Part shown: positions 49,614 through 58,472 of the stretch, in pieces
Position numbering within the stretch: position 1 is the stretch's first letter
Layout: the number at the start of each line of letters is the position of its first letter
NCBI RefSeq assembly: GCF_008369915.1
Contig: NZ_VSRN01000001.1
Span: 3,468,501-3,532,500 of the forward strand
Direction: 5' to 3'
Source: Dyadobacter sp. UC 10
Lineage (GTDB): Bacteria > Bacteroidota > Bacteroidia > Cytophagales > Spirosomataceae
Length of the DNA stretch: 64,000 nt
Program-made: the position numbers and the translations under genes
The notes under the pieces: model-generated
Seen by the model: only the letters and a program-made list of their open reading frames with translations
Databases searched by the model: none
What the model was told of the DNA's origin: nothing

Positions 49614-52600
49614 AACACCTCAAACATCCTACAAATCGACCTGCTGTTACTGTGGCGTAGGCTGCGGGGTGGTGGTGACGAAAGAAAGCAATGGTCAGCT
49701 GAGCCTCGAAGGAGATAAAGAGCATCCTTCCAATAAGGGAATGCTTTGTTCCAAAGGGATGAACCTGCATTATACCGTAATGGACCAGTCGGACAGATTG
49801 TTGTATCCACAAATGCGTATGAACCGGTCTATGCCGATGCAGCGGGTAACCTGGGACGACGCACTGGAAAGGACTGCTGCGGTTTTCAAGACATTCATTA
49901 AGAAATTCGGGCCTGATTCGGTTGCCTTCTATGTTTCAGGGCAATGCCTGACGGAAGAATATTACCTGGTCAACAAGCTGATTAAAGGCTTTATCGGCTC
50001 CAATAACATAGATACCAACTCGCGGCTCTGCATGAGCTCGGCGGTAATGGGTTATAAGCTGGCACTGGGTGAGGACAGCGTGCCTGTGTGCTATGATGAT
50101 ATCGAGGCGGCCGATGTTATGTATGTGACGGGCGCCAATCCTGCCTGGTGCCATCCTATTATCTGGCGGCGGATCGAGGCGCATAAAGCGGCTAATCCGG
50201 ATGTGAAAATTATTTGCGTTGATCCGCGCCGTACCGATACAGCGCGTTCTTCCGACCTGCATTTGCAAATCATTCCCGGCACTGATATCGTGCTGAATCA
50301 CGCAATAGGAAGGTTATTGATTGAAAAAGGGTATGTGAATAATGAGTTTATCCTCGATCATACCGACGGTTTCCAAGCCTATTGTGAAAAGGTCATGCAG
50401 CGCACGATCGCAGAGGCTGCGGAACTATGCGGTGTTGAAAAGGCGGATATTGAGCTGGCGGCCGATTGGATCGGGCAGTCGCGCGGATTTTTGTCTTTTT
50501 GGACAATGGGATTGAACCAGTCGGTGATTGGTGTGAATAAAAATTTGTCCCTCATTAACCTGCATTTGATAACCGGCAGGATCGGTACCCCGGGAAACGG
50601 GCCTTTTTCGCTTACCGGCCAGCCGAATGCGATGGGCGGTCGTGAAACGGGCGGATTAGCGAATATTTTACCCGGCCACCGGGAGGTAGCCAACGCAACG
50701 CACCGACAGGAGCTGGAAGCATTCTGGGGTACTCCGGCTGAGATTGGCAGCAAGCCCGGACTTACAGCTACGGAGATGTTTGAGGCGCTCGCAGATGATA
50801 AACTGAAAGCGATCTGGATCATTAATACCAACCCGCTGGTGAGTATGCCGGATATGAATGCCGTGGAAAGTGCATTGAAGAAAGCGAGATTTGTGGTGGT
50901 GCAGGATGTTTCCAATCGGGCGGATACTGTGCATTTTGCAGATGTTGTATTGCCTGCGGCGGCCTGGCTGGAAAAGGAAGGTACGATGACCAACGCGGAG
51001 CGGCGTATTACACATTTACCCAAAGTAGTGAACTCTCCGGGAGAAGCTTTGCCCGACGCCGAAATTATCTGGCGGTTTGCTGCCAAAATGGGTTTTGGCA
51101 ATTCATTCAGTTATAGTGCCGTTTCCGAGGTTTATGATGAATATGTGAAAATCACCGCCGGCACTAAAATCGATGTTACCGGAGTGAGCCATGCGGTTTT
51201 ACAAAAAAACAGAAGTGTACAGTGGCCATTCCCTGCACAAAATAGCGCATTTGAAGAAAGGAAAAATAACGCCCGGCTTTTTACGGATCACCAGTTTTAT
51301 ACTCCCAACAAAAGAGCGCAGATCCACGCGGTCGACGATGAAAATACGTCGGAGCCGGCGGACGAAGATTTTCCGTTGATTTTGACGACCGGCAGGATCA
51401 GGGACCAGTGGCATACGATGACGAAAACCGGTCGCGTCGCAAAGTTGAACAAGCACATTCCCCAACCATTTTTACAAATACATCCCTACGACGCGGGAAA
51501 GCGCAATATCAGTGAAGGTAACCTGGTTATTGTGCGGGGCAGGAGAGGGGAAGTGCGGGTAAAAGCGCAGGTTACCGAAGACGTGCGGCCGGGTTTGTGT
51601 TTCCTTCCCATGCATTGGGGGAAAATATTGGGAAGCAATGGAGTGAGAGCCAATAACATCACCAGTTCTCTGGTCGATCCCAGGTCTAAGGAGCCGGATT
51701 TCAAATTTTCCGCGGTTGAGGTTTGTTTGTACCAAAAACCGGTTGAAAAGATCATTATAATAGGAGCTGGCTCGGCTGGTCTGGGTTTTATCAATGCGTA
51801 TCGGGCATTGAATCAGGCGGATGAAATTCATGTGTTTTCCAAAGAGGTCAATCCATTTTATAACCGGGTAATGCTGCCCGACTATATCAGCGGTGCGCAG
51901 CGTTGGGATCAGCTGGTCAGATTGCGTGAAGATCAATTTGAGGAGCATAATATTATCGTACACAAAGGACTAGGCATTTCCAATATTGACCGAAAAAACA
52001 AGATCGTAATCGATACCGACGGGCAGGAGCACACTTATGATCGGCTTATCCTGGGTACAGGTAGCCGTGCATTTATGCCAAAAGGAGTGCCACGTTTAAG
52101 AGGTATTTTCAATATGCGCTCGCGCCCGGATGCAGATGCATTGCTGCCCTTTTTAAAACAAAAAGACCCACACGCCGTGATTGTCGGCGGTGGTATATTA
52201 GGGTTGGAATTAGCGGCTTCTTTTCTGGAAATGAATGCGCGGGTGACGGTAATCCAGCGCAGCGGCCGGTTTATGGAAAGGCAGCTGGATACGCTTGCCA
52301 GTGAATTGCTGTATCAGGAGTTGCTCGACAGAGGTGTTGAAGTGTTCTTTAACGATGAAGTAGCCACGTTTTCGGGTACCGGTCAAGTAGAAGGTATCCG
52401 GCTGAAATCAGGCAGAAAACTGGATTGTCAGGTAGTTGTGATGACAATGGGTACGGTCCCGAATATTGAATTGGCCCAGGAAGCCGGGCTGGAATGCAAG
52501 CGCGGGGTGGTCGTGAATGATTATATGCAGACCTCCGACCCATCTGTTTATGCAGCGGGAGAAATTGCCGAATGGAACGGCAAAATGTGGGGCATAACGC

Positions 52601-53142
52601 TCGGCGCGGAGGAGCAGGCAGCTGTGATTGCCAATTATCTGGCGGGCGACATTTCCCAACCTTATAAAGGAAGTATCTCCATCAATATCCTGAAAATGGA
52701 AGGATTGCATCTGTGCAGCATCGGACTCACCGAAGTGCCGCCAAATGATCCTGCCTATGAGCAGATCGTTTTCACAGATCAGTCGAAAAGATATTATAAA
52801 AAATGCATCGTTCACCGCGACAGGCTCGTAGGGGCGATTATGATCGGGGACAAAAATGAGTTTGCTGAATTCCGCGACCTGATCGCCAGCGGTTCTGAAC
52901 TTTCGGAGAAACGGTTGCAGCTATTGCGCGCCAGCAAGCAGGCCGATCCGCTTTCGGGGAAGTTGGTTTGCTCCTGTAACAATGTAGGGGAAGGAAACCT
53001 GGAAAAGGAGATCAGGGAGGGTTGTACCGATTTCCAGCAGCTTTGTACAAAAACAGGAGCGGGTACAGGTTGCGGATCATGCCAGCCGGAAGTGAAGTCA
53101 ATCTTAAAAAAAATAGTGGAGGAAAGTCTGGTTGCAATCTAA
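49609..53142 (+). CDS. Assimilatory nitrate reductase fused to FAD/[2Fe-2S] NAD(P)H-input module
   Basis: 1,177 residues from TTG 49609; a TTG at 49561 is the only other start before an in-frame stop (49558-49560), and no ATG is available. Residues 1-60 hold a [4Fe-4S] motif with Cys12, Cys15, Cys19 and Cys47 (Cys-x2-Cys-x3-Cys-x27-Cys). The Mo-bisMGD domains follow (about 55-700; ITGRIGTPGNGPFSLTGQPN, TTGRIRDQWHTMTKTGR). From about residue 714 an FAD domain (IIIIGAGSAGLGFINAY) and near 1,120 a BFD-type [2Fe-2S] domain (CSCNN...GTGCGSC) repeat the front of NirB. One chain could take electrons from NAD(P)H and reduce nitrate to nitrite. Confidence 0.92.
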   Translation: MKTPQTSYKSTCCYCGVGCGVVVTKESNGQLSLEGDKEHPSNKGMLCSKGMNLHYTVMDQSDRLLYPQMRMNRSMPMQRVTWDDALERTAAVFKTFIKKFGPDSVAFYVSGQCLTEEYYLVNKLIKGFIGSNNIDTNSRLCMSSAVMGYKLALGEDSVPVCYDDIEAADVMYVTGANPAWCHPIIWRRIEAHKAANPDVKIICVDPRRTDTARSSDLHLQIIPGTDIVLNHAIGRLLIEKGYVNNEFILDHTDGFQAYCEKVMQRTIAEAAELCGVEKADIELAADWIGQSRGFLSFWTMGLNQSVIGVNKNLSLINLHLITGRIGTPGNGPFSLTGQPNAMGGRETGGLANILPGHREVANATHRQELEAFWGTPAEIGSKPGLTATEMFEALADDKLKAIWIINTNPLVSMPDMNAVESALKKARFVVVQDVSNRADTVHFADVVLPAAAWLEKEGTMTNAERRITHLPKVVNSPGEALPDAEIIWRFAAKMGFGNSFSYSAVSEVYDEYVKITAGTKIDVTGVSHAVLQKNRSVQWPFPAQNSAFEERKNNARLFTDHQFYTPNKRAQIHAVDDENTSEPADEDFPLILTTGRIRDQWHTMTKTGRVAKLNKHIPQPFLQIHPYDAGKRNISEGNLVIVRGRRGEVRVKAQVTEDVRPGLCFLPMHWGKILGSNGVRANNITSSLVDPRSKEPDFKFSAVEVCLYQKPVEKIIIIGAGSAGLGFINAYRALNQADEIHVFSKEVNPFYNRVMLPDYISGAQRWDQLVRLREDQFEEHNIIVHKGLGISNIDRKNKIVIDTDGQEHTYDRLILGTGSRAFMPKGVPRLRGIFNMRSRPDADALLPFLKQKDPHAVIVGGGILGLELAASFLEMNARVTVIQRSGRFMERQLDTLASELLYQELLDRGVEVFFNDEVATFSGTGQVEGIRLKSGRKLDCQVVVMTMGTVPNIELAQEAGLECKRGVVVNDYMQTSDPSVYAAGEIAEWNGKMWGITLGAEEQAAVIANYLAGDISQPYKGSISINILKMEGLHLCSIGLTEVPPNDPAYEQIVFTDQSKRYYKKCIVHRDRLVGAIMIGDKNEFAEFRDLIASGSELSEKRLQLLRASKQADPLSGKLVCSCNNVGEGNLEKEIREGCTDFQQLCTKTGAGTGCGSCQPEVKSILKKIVEESLVAI

Positions 53143-53153
53143 GATTTCTGATT

Positions 53154-54611
53154 ATGAGAGACTATTACACCGTGAAAGTCAACCTCCCCGGAGGCATTGC
53201 TTCACCAGGATTTTTGAAGGAAGTGCTGTTGTCCGCAAGTGAAGCAAATGTACGGAAAGTGCGCTTTGGCTCTCGTCAGCAGATGCTGATGACCGTGCAT
53301 TATGAGGATATGCGGTTTCTGGAAAAACATTTTAAACAAAAAGAGATCCGTTATGAGTTGAATACCGACCGGGAACCGAATATAGTAAGTTCATACTGTG
53401 GGGAGGATGTTTTTAAAACGGGCCAGTGGCTGGTCGCAAATGAATATCATTCAGTGCTCGACAGCATTGACTATCAACCCGCATTAAAGATCAATATCTC
53501 GGATTCGAACCAAAGTTTTACTCCTTTTTTTACTGGCAACCTCAATTTTATTTCTTCTCCCGAGCCGCATTTCTGGTATTTGTATGTGCGACCGAAGCAA
53601 AGTAATGTGGTATTCCGGTGGCGGGAGCTGATTTATACGAATGAAATAGGGAAAGTAGCGAAAGCTGTGGAGGAATGCATGTTGACGGAAAATGTGACAG
53701 AGGAAAAAACTTTGTTTCAGGCGGTCAGCGAAAGGATTCACTACATTTCGCAGCCAGCTGCACAAGAATTGGAACTACCGTCTTTTTCCTTACCCTATTA
53801 CGAAGGCTTTAACAGGTATGAATCGCGGACCTGGCTGGGATTATACCGCAGGGATGAATTGTTTACGGTAGATTTTTTACTGGATGTCTGTGCGCTTTGT
53901 CTAAAAACGAAGATCGGTGAAATTTGTCTTACACCCTGGAAATCCATTATCATTAAAAACATCGAGGATCAGTACCGGAATCAGTGGAGCGGCATTCTGG
54001 GCAAACATAACATTAACGTCCGGCATGCAGCGAATGAGCTGGCCTGGCAAACAGAGGATCATCACGACGAAGGCGCGATCCTGAAAAATGATCTGATACG
54101 ATACTTCGCGAAACACGATACACGCACTTTTGGTCTTTGCTTCGGTATACAAACGCGCCCCAAATCGGAAGTTTTTGGTTCCGTACTGATAAAAAAGCGG
54201 CCCCTTTTACGCATCGGGCAGCTCGCTGTTTTTAGTCAATACGACATTTATTTTACTGAAAATTTCAACCCAAACAGCCGCCGCCTGATCCTTTTCGAGA
54301 AGGGACTTTATAAAATGCAGCTTGCAGTGCAACTGGAAAGGCTCTGCCGCAGGTTCAACAATAATCGTCTGAAAGAGGAGATGCAAATGGTGGCGTCGGA
54401 GATGAATGATCCGGAGTCATCCACCAGGCACATTCACCAATGCCCAGATTGTTTTACTGTTTATGATGAAAATTTTGGGGATCCTGTCCAGGCTATTCCA
54501 TGCGGTGTTCCATTTGCGGACTTACCCGAAAACTATTGCTGTGCAGTATGCGGGACGGGAAAATCAGAAATGGTATTAGCGGAGGAAATGATAGCAACCG
54601 CCGATTTTTAA
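53154..54611 (+). CDS. Nitrite/sulfite-reductase-like protein with C-terminal rubredoxin
   Basis: 485 residues from ATG 53154, 11 bp after the nitrate reductase stop. Residues about 1-420 look like two ferredoxin-like halves of the nitrite/sulfite reductase fold (VNLPGGIASPGFLKEVL with VRKVRFGSRQQMLM, and later TKIGEICLTPWKSIIIKN, matching the LRLTPWQ pattern). The siroheme/[4Fe-4S] cysteines (CxxxxxC and CxxxC) are absent. Residues about 427-475 are a rubredoxin (CPDCFTVYDENFGDP, GVPFADLPENYCCAVCG) with all four iron cysteines. A role as electron carrier or assembly partner for the nitrate or nitrite reductase is inference. Confidence 0.8.
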   Translation: MRDYYTVKVNLPGGIASPGFLKEVLLSASEANVRKVRFGSRQQMLMTVHYEDMRFLEKHFKQKEIRYELNTDREPNIVSSYCGEDVFKTGQWLVANEYHSVLDSIDYQPALKINISDSNQSFTPFFTGNLNFISSPEPHFWYLYVRPKQSNVVFRWRELIYTNEIGKVAKAVEECMLTENVTEEKTLFQAVSERIHYISQPAAQELELPSFSLPYYEGFNRYESRTWLGLYRRDELFTVDFLLDVCALCLKTKIGEICLTPWKSIIIKNIEDQYRNQWSGILGKHNINVRHAANELAWQTEDHHDEGAILKNDLIRYFAKHDTRTFGLCFGIQTRPKSEVFGSVLIKKRPLLRIGQLAVFSQYDIYFTENFNPNSRRLILFEKGLYKMQLAVQLERLCRRFNNNRLKEEMQMVASEMNDPESSTRHIHQCPDCFTVYDENFGDPVQAIPCGVPFADLPENYCCAVCGTGKSEMVLAEEMIATADF

Positions 54612-54680
54612 GAATAAAAAGCTCCCGATTTGAATTACGATTATCAAATCCTTAATTACTTATCCACCACTCCGAAGAAA

Positions 54681-55106
54681 TTACTCCCGAATGTACTTTG
54701 ACTTTAGATTATGAGGCTGACAAATAGTAACAATAAGCTCATTTTCTGTTTGTTCAATATTCCATGTGTCGCAGCTGATGCAGTCCACCAATCCACATTG
54801 ATCGTTAACTGGTACTGTTTCCTTTGGTTGTACTTCAAACAGTACGCCATTCACATAATATGCCTTTGGTGCGCAGCACTGGGGCAGACCATTTGAGTCA
54901 ACAATCAAACCATCGGACCTGAAAGTCATGTAGTGGGGCTCAACATCAATAGGGGCCCAAGTTTTTACCCCATTTACATTTTTTTCGTAAGCAGTGTGTT
55001 TCCACGTTCCCACAATAGTTTGAATTGTCGGGTCTGGTTTTGGGCTATCCTTTTTACAGGCTAATAAAAATAAGGGTATGGTCAGCGCAAATAAAAGCTT
55101 TGTCAT
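54681..55106 (-). CDS. Lipocalin-like lipoprotein of unknown function
   Basis: 141 residues. MTKLLFALTIPLFLLAC is a lipoprotein signal with lipidated Cys17, followed by a proline/serine-rich linker. QTIVGTWKHTAYEKNVNGVKTW is a start typical of the lipocalin-like small lipoproteins abundant in Bacteroidota. Six cysteines later in the chain (CCAPK, CGLVDCISCD, TICQ) may form disulfides. The gene faces the nitrate island and abuts the insertion sequence. Confidence 0.78.
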   Translation of the reverse strand: MTKLLFALTIPLFLLACKKDSPKPDPTIQTIVGTWKHTAYEKNVNGVKTWAPIDVEPHYMTFRSDGLIVDSNGLPQCCAPKAYYVNGVLFEVQPKETVPVNDQCGLVDCISCDTWNIEQTENELIVTICQPHNLKSKYIRE

Positions 55107-55266
55107 GGGGAGAACATTTTATGACGGGACGCATATCGATACTTTTTAGTTGGTAGGATGAAGCCATGTTTTGTAAAAAGAATTGGAGGTATACGGGATC
55201 AAATCAAAAACTTGTGGAGCGGATAGGATTTATCTAGGTTTGTGTTTTTAATCAAACCAGTTTGTT

Positions 55267-55626
55267 TTGGAGAGTTTCCTGCCGCTTATCGAGTTAATCT
55301 TACCGGATTTTATAATTGAGAATTACTTACTGACCCATGTAGAGAAGTCAGAGGAACGTTATCACGTCTATTTGGAAGAGAAAAATTATCCAGAAGCTGA
55401 TCCAATAAAGGCAGACTTGCTCTCCAAAGGTTATTTCCCCACCATTACCCTGCAGGATTTCCCAATTCGGGGCCACAAGGTATTCCTTCATATTAAACGT
55501 CGTAGGTGGCTCAATACCAAGACTGGCAAAGTTGTCCATAGAGACTGGACAGAAGTAGCAGAAGGCACGCGAATGACTATTGAATTCGCGGATTTTTTAA
55601 AAGAAATTGGTGGATACGAGGGCTAA
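55267..55626 (+). CDS. ISAon1-family transposase, N-terminal region ORF
   Basis: 119 residues, TTG start. It resembles the separate N-terminal ORF of ISAon1-type elements (ESFLPLIELILPDFIIENYL; HIKRRRWLNTKTGKVVHRDW), probably a DNA-binding part. Its end overlaps the second ORF by 20 bp in the +1 frame, so the full transposase could be made by frameshifting or by coupled reinitiation. Confidence 0.82.
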   Translation: MESFLPLIELILPDFIIENYLLTHVEKSEERYHVYLEEKNYPEADPIKADLLSKGYFPTITLQDFPIRGHKVFLHIKRRRWLNTKTGKVVHRDWTEVAEGTRMTIEFADFLKEIGGYEG

Positions 55627-56593
55627 TGATATTTGGAGCATTGGTCGTTTCTATGGCGTTGATGGTAGGGCTTTGCTACGGCAGTATCGTGATTTTCAGA
55701 GTGGATTTAAAGATTGGAAGCAAAGAGGTCATGCAAAAAAATGGCTCTTGTATCCCGAAAACCTAGGATCTCATCTATCGATCGACGAAACCAGTCTTTC
55801 GCACGGCGAATTGTATACAATCCTTACCAATAAATCTGCCAAAGGTGGCCGTGGCAGCATTGTAGCAATAGTGGCTGGAACTAAGGCAGAAGCAGTGATT
55901 GAAGTACTTCGCAAAATCCCGGAACCACTGCGGAAGAAAGTGTCAGAAATCACCCTGGACATGGCGGGCAGTATGTCCTTGATTGCCAAGCGATGCTTTC
56001 CACGGGCGGTGCGAGTGACTGACCGTTTCCATGTTCAAAGACTCGCAGTTGATGCCCTCCAAGATATCCGGATCAAACATCGCTGGGAAGTCCTGGATCA
56101 GGAAAGCGATGCTATTGAGCAGGCTAAAATGTCTCAGAATGAATATCATCCAGAGATATTATCTAATGGCGACACCATTAAACAGCTACTGGCTCGAAGC
56201 AGGTACGCGCTATACAAAAAGCCCAATACCTGGACAGACAGCCAAAAAGAACGCGCCCTGCTTCTTTTTGAACGCTTCCCCGATTTGAAAAAAGCGTACG
56301 AGCTAACGATAGGGCTCAGTAACATCTTCACGACTACAACGGAAAAAATATATGGGTTGACCAGATTAGCCAAATGGCATGAAAAGGTCCGGCAATCTGG
56401 CTTCAAGTCATTCAATACCGTAGCCCGCTCGATTGAAAACCACTATAAGACAATCGTTAATTACTTTGATAACCGCAGCACTAACGCATCTGCCGAATCC
56501 TTCAACGCGAAAATCAAAGCGTTCAGAGCACAGTTCAGAGGGGTAAGAAACGTTGAGTTCTTCCTGTATCGCCTTACTCAATTATATGCTTAA
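55607..56593 (+). CDS. ISAon1-family transposase (ISL3-like DDE domain)
   Basis: About 328 residues; no ATG, with TTG 55607 or GTG 55610 as possible starts inside the end of the first ORF. The DDE core is visible: LSIDETSLSHG (first Asp), ITLDMAGSM (second Asp) and NASAESFNAKIKAFR (Glu). VTDRFHVQRLAVDALQDIR is the typical ISL3 spacer region. There is no internal stop, so the element looks active. Confidence 0.88.
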   Translation: MVDTRANDIWSIGRFYGVDGRALLRQYRDFQSGFKDWKQRGHAKKWLLYPENLGSHLSIDETSLSHGELYTILTNKSAKGGRGSIVAIVAGTKAEAVIEVLRKIPEPLRKKVSEITLDMAGSMSLIAKRCFPRAVRVTDRFHVQRLAVDALQDIRIKHRWEVLDQESDAIEQAKMSQNEYHPEILSNGDTIKQLLARSRYALYKKPNTWTDSQKERALLLFERFPDLKKAYELTIGLSNIFTTTTEKIYGLTRLAKWHEKVRQSGFKSFNTVARSIENHYKTIVNYFDNRSTNASAESFNAKIKAFRAQFRGVRNVEFFLYRLTQLYA

Positions 56594-56752
56594 TCCAAGT
56601 TGCTCCACAAGTTTTGGTCTTGAGCCGGTATACGGCTACCAAGCTTCATAATGCCAAAAGTTCTGTCTAGTCACTATAAGCGAAGTCAAACCAAAAATCT
56701 GTTGCCATTATTCAAAAGGGAGTCCGAATAGGGATCTTGGAGAATTAAACGC

Positions 56753-56786
56753 AAAAAAGCCCCTCAACTTATGTTGAAGGGCTTTT
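56753..56786 (-). terminator. Terminator of tRNA-Leu(UAA)
   Basis: Eleven-base arms (56758-56768 and 56773-56783, one G-U type mismatch) are followed on the minus strand by TTTTTTGC. The tRNA starts two bases beyond. Confidence 0.8.
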
Positions 56787-56787
56787 G

Positions 56788-56873
56788 TACCGGGGACGGG
56801 AATCGAACCCGTACGAGCGTTTCGGCTCACAGGATTTTAAGTCCTGCGTGTCTACCAGTTCCACCACCCCGGC
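56788..56873 (-). tRNA. tRNA-Leu(UAA)
   Basis: 86 nt. The acceptor GCCGGGG pairs with CCCCGGT, discriminator A; anticodon loop CTTAAAA gives UAA between CAGGA/TCCTG. A long variable arm (TGAGCC...GCTCG) identifies a leucine tRNA. CCA is not encoded. Confidence 0.95.
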
Positions 56874-56907
56874 AATCAGCCATTGATCGAACTCTGGCAC
56901 TATTATG

Positions 56908-56934
56908 AGAAAAAAAGCACCGTCTCCGGTGCTT
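56908..56934 (-). terminator. Terminator of tRNA-Gly(GCC)
   Basis: AAGCACCG (56915-56922) pairs with CGGTGCTT (56927-56934); on the minus strand TTTTTTTCTC follows. Confidence 0.82.
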
Positions 56935-56943
56935 GTGTCTCTG

Positions 56944-57016
56944 AGCGAAAGACGGGGTTCGAACCCGCGACCTCGACCTTGGCAAGGTCGCGCTCTACCA
57001 GCTGAGCTACTTTCGC
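56944..57016 (-). tRNA. tRNA-Gly(GCC)
   Basis: 73 nt. The acceptor GCGAAAG pairs with CTTTCGC, the discriminator is U as usual for glycine, and the anticodon loop TTGCCAA gives GCC between CGACC/GGTCG arms. It has its own terminator and lies upstream of tRNA-Leu on the same strand. Confidence 0.95.
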
Positions 57017-57372
57017 ATTAGTCGATGCGTTTATCGTGGTGCAAATGTATGTAGCCGCTTTTTTTGACGCAAGTTTTTATGTGAAATATTTAGCAAAAAA
57101 AGCATGTGCCGGGATTAACAAATTGTAAATCAAGGACGGAGGTGCGTGATTTTTTTCGCTATACATATCAACTGAGGTGCAGAAGCGGCCCATTTGAGTA
57201 TATCAGGAAAATATTTTGAATGCAGGCACGATAATTACCGTCCGTCCGATTTCATTTATCCATTTTATATTTTGATTACCTTTATCGTTGCAGAACCGTG
57301 CCGTTAAGCGGCGCGACGTTCCGTTTAGACTGAATGTTCTCTTTTGAATCGAATTTTTAACAAAGCTTTTTC
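57017..57372. other. Gene-free stretch upstream of terC
   Basis: No gene is seen in these 356 bp. A -7-like TATATTTTG lies near 57266-57274. Between it and terC, 57291-57323 can fold into a small hairpin (GCCG-TTAAG-CGGC core flanked by GAAC/GTTC). It does not show the conserved features of the manganese yybP-ykoY riboswitch that often precedes terC. Confidence 0.4.
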
Positions 57373-58449
57373 ATGTTTTCCAACGAAGTATTGTTTTTCG
57401 GAGGCTTTATAGTGATGATTACCATCATGCTTCTTTTAGATCTGGGTGTTTTTTTCAAGACCAAAGACCATATAGTTAAATTCAAGGAGGCCGCCGCCTG
57501 GACCGTTGCGTGGATTGCGTTGGCGATGGTCTTCTATGTGATCATCAGGACCCATGGCGACCTGATTCACGGAATGGTGAATTATGAGCAACTGGAAGGC
57601 ATCGCCAGGAAGTACGCACCGCACCTTAAACTGGTTCCAGGTGATTTTGAAGCAAGTGTCGAGATTTACCGAAAAAATATGTCGCTCGAGTTTATTACGG
57701 GTTACCTGCTGGAATATGCGCTTTCGGTCGATAATATTTTCGTGATTATCCTGATATTCTCTTCTTTCGGGGTAAGGCCTCAATATTATAAAAAAGTGTT
57801 GCTGTGGGGAGTTTTGGGAGCTATTGTGATGCGTTTCATATTCATTTTCGTCGGGTCTGCGTTAATGCAGCGCTTTGAATGGATCATTTACGTCTTCGGT
57901 TTACTACTCGTTTACCAGGGGGGGAAGATATTTTTTGAAGGCGGAGAGGACGAGAAAATCGATCCTGCCAAGCATCCGGTGGTGAAATTCGCGGCCAAGT
58001 ACCTACCCGTTTTCCCGAGGTACGTGAGAGAGCATTTCTTCGTATTGAAAAAAGGAAAATGGCTGATCACCCCTTTGTTCGTGGTTGTTCTGATCATTGA
58101 ATTTACAGACCTGATTTTTGCTGTCGACTCTGTTCCGGCTGTGTTCTCGGTTACCAAAGATCCTTATGTAGTATTCTTCTCCAACATTTTCGCAATCATG
58201 GGGCTTCGCTCCATGTTCTTCTTCCTCAGTAACATCATGGGGCTGTTCAGGTTCCTGAAATATGGCCTGGGTGTTCTGTTGGTATTTATCGGCGGGAAAA
58301 TGCTGGCACATGCCCCGCTGGAAGAAATGGGTTTTCAGACAGTATATTCGCTTTACGTCATCTTAGGAATTCTGGCGGTCAGCATCCTGGCGTCTGTACT
58401 TATTCCTGAGAAAAAAGCGAGTGATAAGGAAGTTTTGTCCAATAGTTGA
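57373..58449 (+). CDS. TerC-family integral membrane protein
   Basis: 358 residues with about eight or nine membrane helices. TerC motifs with conserved acidic residues are present: LLLDLGVFFKTKDH near residue 20, EYALSVDNIFVIILIF near residue 115 and LIFAVDSVPAVF near residue 246. Relatives are linked to tellurium resistance and to metal loading of exported proteins, probably by exporting manganese. The stop codon lies 23 bp before the next ORF. Confidence 0.93.
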   Translation: MFSNEVLFFGGFIVMITIMLLLDLGVFFKTKDHIVKFKEAAAWTVAWIALAMVFYVIIRTHGDLIHGMVNYEQLEGIARKYAPHLKLVPGDFEASVEIYRKNMSLEFITGYLLEYALSVDNIFVIILIFSSFGVRPQYYKKVLLWGVLGAIVMRFIFIFVGSALMQRFEWIIYVFGLLLVYQGGKIFFEGGEDEKIDPAKHPVVKFAAKYLPVFPRYVREHFFVLKKGKWLITPLFVVVLIIEFTDLIFAVDSVPAVFSVTKDPYVVFFSNIFAIMGLRSMFFFLSNIMGLFRFLKYGLGVLLVFIGGKMLAHAPLEEMGFQTVYSLYVILGILAVSILASVLIPEKKASDKEVLSNS

Positions 58450-58472
58450 TCTTCGGAATCGTTTTGGTATTT

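Larger units (their letters stand above)
55196..56626 (+). mobile_element. Intact ISAon1-type insertion sequence (ISL3-like)
   Basis: 1,431 bp. Terminal inverted repeats of 25 bp (55196-55220 and 56602-56626) match in 21 positions and share the core AAAACTTGTGGAGC. They are flanked by a perfect 8-bp direct repeat GGTATACG (55188-55195 and 56627-56634), as expected for ISL3-type transposition. Two overlapping ORFs fill it. The clean target duplication suggests recent insertion. Confidence 0.92.

Noticed and set aside
49530-49718. Short frame over the nitrate reductase start as a leader peptide gene
   Set aside because: It has only a TTG start and its sequence past 49620 is a shadow of the reductase coding region.
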